Below are positions 18,211 to 26,353 of a stretch of DNA of 64,000 nucleotides, piece after piece. The DNA lies in the NCBI RefSeq assembly GCF_027107535.1, contig NZ_CP114283.1, positions 1,178,001-1,242,000 of the forward strand, given 5' to 3'. The stretch comes from Streptomyces aurantiacus. Lineage in GTDB: Bacteria; Actinomycetota; Actinomycetes; Streptomycetales; Streptomycetaceae. Position 1 is the first letter of the stretch, and the number at the start of each line of letters is the position of its first letter. The notes below the pieces were generated by a model. It was not told where the DNA came from. It saw only the letters and a list, made by a program, of their open reading frames with translations, and did no database searches. The translations under genes and the position numbers were made by a program.

Positions 18211-19892
18211 CCCACGACCACGACCTGGTGCTCCGCCCGACCGCCGCGCAGACGGAGGCCGCACTCAACCCGCCGCCCGGACGCAACGGCGGAGACCTGG
18301 TCGTGGAGACCCTCGCCGGCCTCGGCGCGACCACCGTCTTCGGCCTGCCCGGCCAGCACGCGCTCGGCATGTTCGACGCGCTGCGCCGCTCCGACCTCGC
18401 GTACATCGGCCTGCGGGTCGAGAACAACGCAGGGTTCGCGGCGGACGCGTACGGCCGGATCACCGGCGAGGCGGCCCCCCTGCTGCTGTCGACCGGCCCG
18501 GGTGCGCTGACCTCGCTGGCCGCCCTCCAGGAAGCGGCAGCCGCGAGCGCCCCCGTCCTCGCCATCAGCAGCCAGGTCCCGGGCGCGGGCCTCGGTGGCG
18601 GCCGCCACGGGTATCTGCACGAACTCACCGACCAGCAGGCCTCGTTCAGGGGCGTGGTCAAGTCGGTCCACACGGTCCGTACGCAGTCGCAGATCCCGTC
18701 CGCCATCGCCGAGGCCTGGGAGTCGGCGCTCACCGCCCCGCACGGACCGGTGTGGGTGGAGATCCCGCAGGACGTGCTGCTCGCCGAGACGGCCCTGCCC
18801 GTCGTCACGGCCGTGGACGCCGCGCCCCACGACCTGCCCCCGCGCCCCGAACTGACCGTCGTGGCCGCCGACCTGCTCTCGAACGCGGTCCGCCCGGCGA
18901 TCGTCGCGGGCGGCGGTGTCGTACGCGCCGACGCGTCGGGCAAGCTGCGGCAGCTCGCCGAGCGGCTGAACGCGCCCGTCGTCACCACCTTCGGCGGCAA
19001 GGGCGCCTTCCCCTGGAACCACCCGCTCTCGCTCCAGTCCTGGCTGGAGGACCGGCACACCACCGACTTCCTGGAGGACGCCGACGTCCTGCTCGTCGTC
19101 GGCTCCGGACTGGGCGAACTCTCCTCGAACTACTACACGTTCAAGCCCCGCGGCCGGGTCGTCCAGATCGAGGCCGACCTCGGCAAGCTGGAGTCCAACC
19201 ACCCGGCCCTCGGCATCCACGCGGACGCCCGCCTCGCCCTGTCGGCGCTCCTGGAAACCGTGCCCGCACGGCAGGACACGACGGCGGCCGACCGCGTACG
19301 GACCGTGCTCGACCTCGTCCGCGAGCGCATCGACTCCCAGGAACTCGCCCTGGAACAGCGGGTGCTGGCCGCGGTCCGGCAGGCTCTGCCGGACCGGTCG
19401 CCCAGCTTCTGGGACATGACGATCCTCGCCTACTGGGCCTGGTCCGCCTTCGACGCCCGCCGCCCCAACACCATGCACTCCGCCCAGGGCGCGGGCGGCC
19501 TCGGCTACGCCTTCCCGGCGGCGCTCGGCGGCGCGGTCGCCGACCCCACCCACCCGGTCCTCGCGGTCTCCGGCGACGGCGGCGCGCTGTACTCCATCGC
19601 CGAACTGGCCACCGCCAGGCAGCACAACCTCGACGTCACCTGGCTCATCGTCGACGACGGCGGTTACGGCATCCTGCGCGAGTACATGACGGACGCCTTC
19701 GGCCGGTCCACGGCGACCGAGCTGTCCCGCCCGGACTTCGTGGCGCTCGCGGAGTCCTTCGGCGTCCCCGGCGTACGGACCACCCCGGACTCCCTGGCCG
19801 ACGACCTCGCCAAGTCCCTCGCCACGCCCGGCCCTTCGGTGGTCGTGCTGCCGGCGGTGCTGCGGATGTTCGCGCCGACGCACCTGGCCTGA
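18207..19892 (+). CDS. Thiamine diphosphate-dependent enzyme, acetolactate synthase-like
   Basis: 561 residues with the three-domain layout of the POX/ALS family. The PYR domain has the catalytic Glu72 in [20 protein letters not shown]; the middle domain runs from about 200 to 345; the PP domain has [34 protein letters not shown], the ThDP-Mg2+ motif, with Asp-Asp where many family members have Asn-Asn. It is translationally coupled to the ureohydrolase. Plausible activities are decarboxylation or carboligation of a 2-oxo acid produced from the guanidino substrate after transamination. The real substrate is unknown. Confidence 0.82.
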   Translation: MTHDHDLVLRPTAAQTEAALNPPPGRNGGDLVVETLAGLGATTVFGLPGQHALGMFDALRRSDLAYIGLRVENNAGFAADAYGRITGEAAPLLLSTGPGALTSLAALQEAAAASAPVLAISSQVPGAGLGGGRHGYLHELTDQQASFRGVVKSVHTVRTQSQIPSAIAEAWESALTAPHGPVWVEIPQDVLLAETALPVVTAVDAAPHDLPPRPELTVVAADLLSNAVRPAIVAGGGVVRADASGKLRQLAERLNAPVVTTFGGKGAFPWNHPLSLQSWLEDRHTTDFLEDADVLLVVGSGLGELSSNYYTFKPRGRVVQIEADLGKLESNHPALGIHADARLALSALLETVPARQDTTAADRVRTVLDLVRERIDSQELALEQRVLAAVRQALPDRSPSFWDMTILAYWAWSAFDARRPNTMHSAQGAGGLGYAFPAALGGAVADPTHPVLAVSGDGGALYSIAELATARQHNLDVTWLIVDDGGYGILREYMTDAFGRSTATELSRPDFVALAESFGVPGVRTTPDSLADDLAKSLATPGPSVVVLPAVLRMFAPTHLA

Positions 19893-19942
19893 GACGGCCC
19901 GCGCCCCTTGGCCGAAGCCGGCTCGCCCCGGCCGGACATGAC

Positions 19943-19969
19943 GGTGGGGCGGCACCCGGCCGCCCCACC
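19943..19969. terminator. Bidirectional terminator hairpin
   Basis: GGTGGGGCGG (19943-19952) and CCGCCCCACC (19960-19969) form a perfect 10-bp stem with a 7-base loop, between the convergent ThDP gene (ends 19892) and FG-GAP gene (ends 19996). Confidence 0.8.
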
Positions 19970-19995
19970 GAACCCCCGTTGTCCGATCGGCTCGC

Positions 19996-21486
19996 TCAGC
20001 GCAGGAGCGCGCCGAAGCGGGCGCCCGTGGCGGGCGCCGAGAGGTCGCCGGCGCCGAACGCGACGGACGACGTGGCCGTGAGACCGGTCGCCGTGCCGCG
20101 CAGCACCCAGACCGCGCCGTTCCAGCTGTTCTCGGCCAAGGAACCGGCCGCGAGGTCGGCGTGGCCGTCACCGTCGACGTCCAGCAGGGCGCTGCTCGCG
20201 CCGAACTGGTCGTCCTCCTCGGCGACTCCGGGCACCCCGGCGGTGTCCTGGTGGAAGGTCTGCGTGCCGGCGCCCGTGACGCCGGTGGCGCTGCCGGGGA
20301 CCAGGGCCACGGACCCGGCGTCGGTGATGTCGCCGATGTCCTCGCCCGGGATGCCGAGCGCGATGTCGCCGAAGCCGTCACCGTTGACGTCCGCCACCGA
20401 GACCGTGGAGCCGATCCCGTCGCCCTCCTCCTCCACGCCTGGGAAGCCGGGCAGGTCCTGGTCGAAGACCTGTACGCGCTCCTCGGACAGGCCGGAGGCC
20501 GCCCCGAACGCGATCTGGACCTTGCCGCCGTTCCAGTAGTTGCCCACCACGACGTCGTCGAACCCGTCGTTGTTCACGTCCCCGATGCCGGTGCCCGTGC
20601 CGGTCGCCGTGCCGTCCGAGGGGGTCCAGCCGGTGGTGAAGCCCGTGCTGCCGCCGCCGAGGAGAAGATGGTTGCCCCACTGGCCGTCGCCCGCGTACTT
20701 CCAGGCGACGATGTCGTCCTTGCCGTCGCCGTTGACGTCGCCGGTCCGGGTGGAGCGGATGGGACCGGTGATCGAGTCGCCGTCCTCCTGGCAGCCGATG
20801 CCGTTGGTGGCGCAGGACGCGTCGGGAGTGTCGTAGCCCCACCAGTCGGCCTTGTCCAGCAGGGGCAGGGTGGCGGTGGGCTGTCCGGCACGGGAGACCG
20901 GGCCCTTCCACACGGTGGCGTTGCCGCTCGACGGGTCGTCGCCCGCGCCGGACAGGTAGGAGAACAGGGCGAGGTCCGTCTTGCCGTCGCCGTCGAAGTC
21001 ACCGGTCGTGGGGGACTGCCCGTACCCGGGTATGGCCGTGCCGCCGGTGAGTCCGGAGGCGGAGCCCCAGAGGATGACGGAGCCGGGAACGCCGCCCGAG
21101 ATGACCAGGTCGCTGAAGCCGTCGCCGTCCAGGTCGCCCTTGGTGAAGTTGGTCCCGAAGCGCTGGTTGGCGGTGGCGGAGCCGGGAACGCCGCTGGTGG
21201 AGCGGCTGATGAGCTTCTTGTTGCCGGCGGAGACCCCACTGGCGGAGCCGTACGTGACGGCCACGTAGCCCGCCTTGGCCTGGCTGGAGATCGTGGCGTC
21301 GGGTGCCGACACGACCAGGTCGGCGTATCCGTCGCCGTTGAAGTCGTCCTGCGCGTCCGTGGACGCGGTGGCCGCCAGCGCCGGGGCTGAGGTGAGAGCC
21401 ATGGCGCCGAATCCTCCGGCGACCAGCACCGCGGCTGCCAGGGGTGCGGTGAGCGCGGTACGAGTTCGGCGGTGTGCTCGGGACAT
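19996..21486 (-). CDS. Secreted FG-GAP (integrin alpha-type beta-propeller) repeat protein
   Basis: 496 residues. A Sec signal peptide (RRTRTALTAPLAAAVLVAGGFGAMALTSAPALA, cleavage after ALA near 38) is followed by about seven FG-GAP repeats, each with a calcium loop of the form DxNGDGxxDL, such as DFNGDGYADLVVSAPDA, DLDGDGFSDLVISG, DVNGDGKDDIVAWKY and DVNGDGFGDIALGIPGED. The whole mature protein is therefore one beta-propeller. Such proteins are secreted and bind calcium; their role in Streptomyces is unknown. A CAAC-N18-GTC promoter-like motif is present about 57 bp upstream (see findings). Confidence 0.88.
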   Translation of the reverse strand: MSRAHRRTRTALTAPLAAAVLVAGGFGAMALTSAPALAATASTDAQDDFNGDGYADLVVSAPDATISSQAKAGYVAVTYGSASGVSAGNKKLISRSTSGVPGSATANQRFGTNFTKGDLDGDGFSDLVISGGVPGSVILWGSASGLTGGTAIPGYGQSPTTGDFDGDGKTDLALFSYLSGAGDDPSSGNATVWKGPVSRAGQPTATLPLLDKADWWGYDTPDASCATNGIGCQEDGDSITGPIRSTRTGDVNGDGKDDIVAWKYAGDGQWGNHLLLGGGSTGFTTGWTPSDGTATGTGTGIGDVNNDGFDDVVVGNYWNGGKVQIAFGAASGLSEERVQVFDQDLPGFPGVEEEGDGIGSTVSVADVNGDGFGDIALGIPGEDIGDITDAGSVALVPGSATGVTGAGTQTFHQDTAGVPGVAEEDDQFGASSALLDVDGDGHADLAAGSLAENSWNGAVWVLRGTATGLTATSSVAFGAGDLSAPATGARFGALLR

Positions 21487-21543
21487 ACATGAGCCTTTCG
21501 AGTCGGTCGGTTCTGCCCGCGGAGTGCCGCGTTCAGTGAGTAC

Positions 21544-21568
21544 GACTCGGTCCGGGCGGCCCCAGTTG
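21544..21568 (-). promoter_or_regulatory. CAAC-N18-GTC promoter-like motif before the FG-GAP gene
   Basis: On the minus strand CAAC (21568-21565) is followed 18 bases later by GTC (21546-21544), 57 bp before the ATG. The same spacing is found before the serine hydrolase at 25297. The pattern resembles ECF sigma factor promoters; this is inference. Confidence 0.35.
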
Positions 21569-21611
21569 TACGCCCCAATGTCATGGATTCGTAACCGAGG
21601 AGACGGGTGTG

Positions 21612-21648
21612 GCGCTGAACTCCCTTTCTGTCACAGGGAGTTCAGCGC
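21612..21648. terminator. Terminator hairpin downstream of endonuclease gene
   Basis: GCGCTGAACTCCCT (21612-21625) and AGGGAGTTCAGCGC (21635-21648) form a perfect 14-bp stem with a 9-base loop, starting 15 bp beyond the stop of the leftward endonuclease gene. Confidence 0.88.
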
Positions 21649-21662
21649 GTGTCACCGTCGGT

Positions 21663-22466
21663 CTACCAGATCGCCTCGACCCACTCGGGGTGGTCGATGA
21701 ACGGGTTCCGGTTGCCCTGGTAGTTGTTGTAGATCAGTTCGTTGCGGCGCTCCTCGAAGGCGCTCGGCGGGTCCTGCTCGTTCCACTTCTTTAGCACCGA
21801 GAGGCGGCCGTGGTACGGGACGCTGCCGTTGGTGACGGCGTCGTTGGGCTCCAGGTCCTCCCAGGCGTCGTCACCCTCGTAACGGACGGCCATGTAGAGG
21901 ATCATGCGGGCCACGTCGCCCTTGACGGCGGCGCGGGGCTCGAAGGAGTTCGAGTCGGTGAGGCTGCCGCCGCTGTTGGTGAAGCTGCTGCCGCCGGTGT
22001 CGAAGTCCTTGTTGCCGCGGATGCTGTTGACCTGGACGTCCTCGGGGCGCAGGTGGTGCAGGTCCGTGCCGGGACCGGCCGAGGTGCCGAAGTCGCCGTG
22101 GGACTGGGCCCACACGTGCTCGCGGTTCCAGTTGCCGGTGGCGCCGCCGTTGAGCGTCTTGCTGCGGGAGAGGCCCGAGTACAGCAGGACGACGTTGCTG
22201 CTGTTGTTCGGGTCCTGGTCGGTGACCTTGAGCGCGTTCCAGACCGCCGAGTACGAGATCGTGGTCTGGTCGTCGATGATCGAGTGCAGTGAGCTCTTCA
22301 GAGCCGTGCCGGTCTTGCCGATCGCGCCCGCGTAGTACGTGTCGTCGTACGCGGTGGTCGTGGCCGCGGCGGGGGTCGCGGCGACCGTCGGGAGGGTGAG
22401 GCCGACGAGGACGGCGGAAACGCCTACCGCCAGCGCCTTCCAACTGCCTATCTGCGCAACGGACAT
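21663..22466 (-). CDS. Secreted endonuclease I family nuclease (EndA/NucM type)
   Basis: 267 residues from the ATG at 22466. A signal peptide (WKALAVGVSAVLVGLTLPTVAATPAAA) precedes the endonuclease I domain, recognised by NREHVWAQSHGDFG (catalytic His in a beta-beta-alpha-metal fold), DLHHLRPEDVQVNSIRGNKDFD and ARMILYMAVRYEGDD. It should be an extracellular, Mg2+-dependent non-specific DNase/RNase for nutrient scavenging. It is transcribed alone, with a likely sigma70-type promoter upstream and a strong terminator downstream. Confidence 0.9.
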   Translation of the reverse strand: MSVAQIGSWKALAVGVSAVLVGLTLPTVAATPAAATTTAYDDTYYAGAIGKTGTALKSSLHSIIDDQTTISYSAVWNALKVTDQDPNNSSNVVLLYSGLSRSKTLNGGATGNWNREHVWAQSHGDFGTSAGPGTDLHHLRPEDVQVNSIRGNKDFDTGGSSFTNSGGSLTDSNSFEPRAAVKGDVARMILYMAVRYEGDDAWEDLEPNDAVTNGSVPYHGRLSVLKKWNEQDPPSAFEERRNELIYNNYQGNRNPFIDHPEWVEAIW

Positions 22467-22527
22467 GGGGGGTGCCCTTTCCCGGGAACGGAACGCGCCG
22501 TCCGCGGGGCCTCCTCTGCGGGCCCGC

Positions 22528-22555
22528 GTTCTACGCGTGTTGACACTTCGGTCAA
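22528..22555 (-). promoter_or_regulatory. Likely promoter of endonuclease gene
   Basis: On the minus strand TTGACC (22555-22550) and TAGAAC (22533-22528) are separated by 16 bp. TTGAC and GTCAA within it also form a small inverted repeat (TTGACCGAAGTGTCAA) that could be an operator. The remaining leader to the ATG is about 60 bases. Confidence 0.5.
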
Positions 22556-22702
22556 TCGGGAGCGTGGCATGGACATGAGGTCGGCTGTGTAACCAGGAGA
22601 AGGCGTTTGTGTGACGTTCTCGCATACCACGCAACCCCCGGCCGTTTCCGGTCCAGGGGCTGCGCGGCACGAGGGATTTCCCCAACAGCGGGAGGGGAGA
22701 CC

Positions 22703-25039
22703 CTAGTTGACGTCCGAAGCGTCCAGGCGGTAGAGCGCCTGGGAGTTCTGCGAGTCGGAGGACCCCGAGGACTCGGAAGACTCGGAGGACTCCGAGGACT
22801 GGGTCGATCCGGTCGATCCGGCGGACCCCGCGGACGATGTGCCGCCGTACTCGCTCGCCTTCACCGCCGTGCCGTGCTTCTGGACCCAGGCGGTCACCTC
22901 GGGGCTGACGCTGTCGGAGCCGCCGGGGCCGCCCATGGCCCCGCCGAGCACGATGTAGTGCAGCTCGCCCTTCTTCACGAGCTCCTTCAACTTGGCGAGG
23001 GTCATGGCCTTGTCGCTGCCGGACCAGCCCCACATGGAGATGACGGGCTGACCCGTACTGACGATCAACTGGGCCGCGCTCTGCGAACTGGACACCGCCA
23101 CAAGCCACTTGGCGCCGTCCCGGTGCTTCTCCAGATACGTGGTCATGGCGCTGTCCGCGCCGCCGCCGGGACCGCCCATGCCGCCGCCCGTGCCACCCGT
23201 GCCACCCGGCCGGGTACTGCCGGTGCCGCCCTGCTCGCCGGAGCCGGAGCCGGTGCCGCTCGGCGGGGTGCCGGCCTGGCCGCCGCCCTGTTCCGGGCCG
23301 CCCTGTTCCTGGCCGTCCTGTTGTTGGCCCCCGCCGGGCGCTTGGCCGCTGGGGGCGCCGCCGGGCGGCGTACCCGTCTGGCCGCCGGCCGGTGCCTCGC
23401 CGCCGGCTTGGCCGTCCTGCTGCTGCCCGCCCGGCGCCTGACCGCCGTTTCCGCCGGGGAAGCCGGACCGGCCGCCACCGCCACCGGGGCCACCGCCCAT
23501 GCCGCCGCCGGTGGTGGGCCCGGCCGTCGGGTTCGTACCGCTCATGCCGCCGCCCGAACCCGCGGGCACGGAGGCCGCGTAGGCCGCGGGCCCGGCGAGG
23601 GAGGCGACGACGGCCGCGACCACGGCGACGGAGAGCAGTCGCGCCCGCCGCCCGGAGCGGAAGAGGACCAGCCCCGCTATCGCCAGGACCATCACGGCCG
23701 CGACGGTCGGCCACAGCCAGGTGTTCCAGCCGGTGGCCCGCCGCAGCAGGACGACGGCCCAGACGCCGGTCGTGGCGAACGCGACGGGCAGCACCCAGGA
23801 CCAGCGCCTGGCATCGCCCGTGCGGAAGGCGTGCAGGAGCATCGCCCCGCCGCCCCCGCACAGCGCCGCGATGCCGGGCGCGAGCGCGGTCGTGTAGTAC
23901 GGGTGCATGGTGCCCTCGGCGAGGCTGAAGGTCAGGTAGTGCAGCGCCGTCCCGCCGCCCCACAGGAGCAGCGCGGCCCGCGTGAGGTCCGTACGGGGAG
24001 CGCGGCCGCGCAGCACGAGACCACCGGCGAGCGCGATCCCGGCGAAGGGGAGCAGCCAGGAGATCTGGCCGCCGAGCACCTCGTTGAACATCCGGCCGAT
24101 GCCCGCGGTCCCGGAGAACCCGCCGCCACCACCGCCTCCGCCCCCGCCGTTGCCCTCGCCGCCGAGGACGCGGCCCAGGCCGTTGTAGCCCATGATCAGG
24201 TTCCAGGCGGTGCCGTCCGTCGACCCGCCGATGTACGGCCGCTCCGAGGCGGGCACCAGCGACACGGCGGCCGCCCACCAGAAACTGGAGACGGCGAGGG
24301 CGACCCCGGCCAGCGCGAGGTTGCGTATCCGGCGCGGCAGCCCGCCCCTGGCCGCGTACAGGTGGACGGCGAAGACGGCGGGCAGGGCGATGTAGCCCTG
24401 GAGCATCTTGGTGTTGAAGGCGAGGCCGAAGCAGACGGCCGAGCCGACCAGTGGCAGCAGCCTGCCGTTGTGGACGGCTCGCAGGGCCAGTGCGGCGCCC
24501 GCCACCATCAGGAGGACCAGCAGCGTGTCCGGGTTGTTGTCGCGGTTGATGGCGACGGTGATAGGGGTGAGCGCGAGGACGAGCGCGGCGACCGCGGCCG
24601 CGCCGTGCCCCCAGACCCGCTTGACCGACGCGTGCACGATCCAGATCGTGCCGAGGGCGGAGGCGACCAGCGGCAGCATCATCTGCCAGGTGCCGTACCC
24701 GAAGACGCGGCAGGACAGCCCCATCACCATCAGCGCGAGGGGCGGCTTGTCGACGGTCAGGAAGTTCCCGGCGTCCAGTGAGCCGAAGAACCACGCCTTC
24801 CAGCTCTGCGTACCGCTGAGCACGGCTGCGCTGTAGAAGCTGTTCAGGCTGGACGAGGAGAGGTTCCAGGAGTACAGCACGCCGGCCAGAACCATGATCG
24901 CGGCCAGTGCGGGCAGCGACCAGCGGGGCGGCTTCCCGGCAGGTGGCGGACCGCCGGCGGGCGGCGGCTCGGCGGCGGCCCGTCCGGGTGCGGGGGCGGC
25001 CTCGGGGGCGTGGGGGTGCGGATCGGTGGCAGATGTCAC
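22703..25039 (-). CDS. GT39-type membrane glycosyltransferase (ArnT/YkcB-like) with C-terminal extracellular domain
   Basis: 778 residues from a GTG at 25039 (no strong ribosome binding site; upstream residues are low complexity). The N-terminal half has about 10-12 membrane helices with family motifs SFYSAAVLSGTQSWKAWFFGSLDAGNFLTVDKPPLALM (acidic catalytic loop) and INRDNNPDTLLVLLMV. After the last helix (about 540) comes a long Gly/Gln/Pro-rich linker (about 130 residues), then a domain (TYLEKHRDGAKWLVAVSSSQSAAQLIVSTGQPVISMWGW) like the YkcA/YkcB C-terminal domain, and a Ser/Glu-rich tail. It probably transfers a sugar from a polyprenyl-phosphate donor to a cell-surface acceptor. Confidence 0.82.
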   Translation of the reverse strand: MTSATDPHPHAPEAAPAPGRAAAEPPPAGGPPPAGKPPRWSLPALAAIMVLAGVLYSWNLSSSSLNSFYSAAVLSGTQSWKAWFFGSLDAGNFLTVDKPPLALMVMGLSCRVFGYGTWQMMLPLVASALGTIWIVHASVKRVWGHGAAAVAALVLALTPITVAINRDNNPDTLLVLLMVAGAALALRAVHNGRLLPLVGSAVCFGLAFNTKMLQGYIALPAVFAVHLYAARGGLPRRIRNLALAGVALAVSSFWWAAAVSLVPASERPYIGGSTDGTAWNLIMGYNGLGRVLGGEGNGGGGGGGGGGFSGTAGIGRMFNEVLGGQISWLLPFAGIALAGGLVLRGRAPRTDLTRAALLLWGGGTALHYLTFSLAEGTMHPYYTTALAPGIAALCGGGGAMLLHAFRTGDARRWSWVLPVAFATTGVWAVVLLRRATGWNTWLWPTVAAVMVLAIAGLVLFRSGRRARLLSVAVVAAVVASLAGPAAYAASVPAGSGGGMSGTNPTAGPTTGGGMGGGPGGGGGRSGFPGGNGGQAPGGQQQDGQAGGEAPAGGQTGTPPGGAPSGQAPGGGQQQDGQEQGGPEQGGGQAGTPPSGTGSGSGEQGGTGSTRPGGTGGTGGGMGGPGGGADSAMTTYLEKHRDGAKWLVAVSSSQSAAQLIVSTGQPVISMWGWSGSDKAMTLAKLKELVKKGELHYIVLGGAMGGPGGSDSVSPEVTAWVQKHGTAVKASEYGGTSSAGSAGSTGSTQSSESSESSESSGSSDSQNSQALYRLDASDVN

Positions 25040-25130
25040 CAGGGCATCGTGCGAGGGCGGTGTGGGCGCGGGCTGTGGTGAACCTGGGGCCCGGCTGTGA
25101 GTGGGGAACCTCCGCGGGGGCGGGACGCCG

Positions 25131-25162
25131 ACCCGCGGCCGGCCCGACCCGCGGCCGGCCCG
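25131..25162. repeat. Perfect 16-bp tandem duplication
   Basis: ACCCGCGGCCGGCCCG occurs twice back to back in the divergent gap between the glycosyltransferase and the serine hydrolase genes. It is probably replication slippage in GC-rich DNA; no function is apparent. Confidence 0.8.
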
Positions 25163-25210
25163 GCCCGCCGCCCTCGCCCTCGACTCCTCAACTCCACCCG
25201 GGTCCGGGTA

Positions 25211-25235
25211 CAACTTCCGGCCACCTCGGTGAGTC
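25211..25235 (+). promoter_or_regulatory. CAAC-N18-GTC promoter-like motif before the serine hydrolase gene
   Basis: CAAC (25211-25214) and GTC (25233-25235) are 18 bases apart and 61 bp before the ATG at 25297. The context GTACAACT...GAGTC is the same as before the FG-GAP gene. Resembles an ECF sigma promoter; inference only. Confidence 0.35.
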
Positions 25236-25296
25236 AAAGGGGGCGAGTGCGCTGCGAGCGCACGTGCACGAACGCAACGGGGGATGGGAAGACTTC

Positions 25297-26214
25297 ATGA
25301 CACACCGGATATCGCGGTACAGGCGTGTTCTCTGCGCGGGCCTGACCGCCGGCGTACTCATACCGGCGGCCGTGGCGGCGGCACCGGCCGCCGCGGCCGC
25401 GACACCGCAGGTCGCCTGTACATCCAGCAGCGCGGCCCTGGCGACCAAGCTTCAGAAGGACATCACCACGGCCCTCGCGGGCCGCCGGGGGACCGTCGCC
25501 GTCGGCCTCTACGACCGCTCGACGAAGACCACGTGCACGCTGAGATCGACCAGCGCGTACGACTCGGCCAGCATCGTCAAGGTGACCGTCCTCGCCACGC
25601 TGCTCTGGGACGCGAAGAAGCACAACCGCTACCTCACCCAGCGCGAGAGCGACCTCGCCACGGCCATGATCACCAAGTCGGACAACGCGGCCACGACCAA
25701 GCTCTGGCAGCAGCTGGGCGTCGCCAAGGTGAAGGGCTTCCTCGCCGCGGCGGGCATGACCCAGACCAAGCCGGGCGCGAACGGCTACTGGGGCCTCACC
25801 CAGATCACCGTCCGGGACGAGCAGAAACTCCTCGCGCTCCTCACCGCCAAGAACACGGTCCTGAGCGACAACGCCCGCGCGTACACGCTGAAGCTGATGA
25901 ACAAGGTCGTCTCCTCCCAGCGCTGGGGCACCCCGGCCGGAGCCCCGGCCTCGGTCTCCGTGCACGTGAAGAACGGCTGGCTCTCCCGCTCCACCCACGG
26001 CTGGCGCGTCCACAGCGTCGGCGCGTTCAAGGGCGCGGGCCGCGACTACACGATCTCGGTCCTCACCCACGGCAACAGCACGATGAACTACGGCGTCACC
26101 ACGATCCAGGCCGTGGCCCGGGCCATCCACAAGGACCTGGTACCGACCGCCACGCAGCGCTACACGCCGACGAACACCCCGAAGGAAGCCTTCCCGGCGG
26201 TCCCGCCGGCCTGA
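25297..26214 (+). CDS. Secreted beta-lactamase-fold serine hydrolase (class A-like)
   Basis: 305 residues. A signal peptide (VLCAGLTAGVLIPAAVAAAPAAAAA) is followed by a class A beta-lactamase-like domain: SxxK at Ser92-Ile-Val-Lys95, an SDN motif in TKSDNAATTKLW, and KNG in VHVKNGWLSRS in place of the usual KTG. The omega-loop Glu of true class A enzymes is not obvious. It is therefore more likely a peptidoglycan- or peptide-directed serine hydrolase than a resistance enzyme. The ATG at 25297 follows GGGATGGGAAG. Single gene with its own hairpin terminator. Confidence 0.83.
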   Translation: MTHRISRYRRVLCAGLTAGVLIPAAVAAAPAAAAATPQVACTSSSAALATKLQKDITTALAGRRGTVAVGLYDRSTKTTCTLRSTSAYDSASIVKVTVLATLLWDAKKHNRYLTQRESDLATAMITKSDNAATTKLWQQLGVAKVKGFLAAAGMTQTKPGANGYWGLTQITVRDEQKLLALLTAKNTVLSDNARAYTLKLMNKVVSSQRWGTPAGAPASVSVHVKNGWLSRSTHGWRVHSVGAFKGAGRDYTISVLTHGNSTMNYGVTTIQAVARAIHKDLVPTATQRYTPTNTPKEAFPAVPPA

Positions 26215-26230
26215 CCCATCCCGCTCGACC

Positions 26231-26278
26231 CGTCCGGGACGCACACCGCGGCACACACCGCGGCGCGCGTCCCGGACG
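26231..26278. terminator. Terminator hairpin
   Basis: CGTCCGGGACGC (26231-26242) pairs perfectly over 12 bp with GCGTCCCGGACG (26267-26278). The loop itself carries repeated CACACCGCGG. It follows the serine hydrolase stop by 16 bp. Confidence 0.82.
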
Positions 26279-26353
26279 TGCTCGTGGGCCCGGTCCTCCG
26301 GAATTCACGGCCCGTACCCTCCCCCTCAACCCGCGCCCGCCTACCGTGACCCC

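Noticed and set aside
17209..19892. Ureohydrolase next to a ThDP enzyme, reminiscent of pah and ceaS in clavulanic acid clusters
   Set aside because: No beta-lactam synthetase or clavaminate synthase is nearby, the ThDP protein does not show the CeaS start sequence I remember, and the operon is led by a symporter. A catabolic role fits better.
24907..25296. Longer in-frame extension of the serine hydrolase to 24907
   Set aside because: It would overlap the divergent glycosyltransferase gene and put the signal peptide inside the protein; the ATG at 25297 gives a normal signal sequence.
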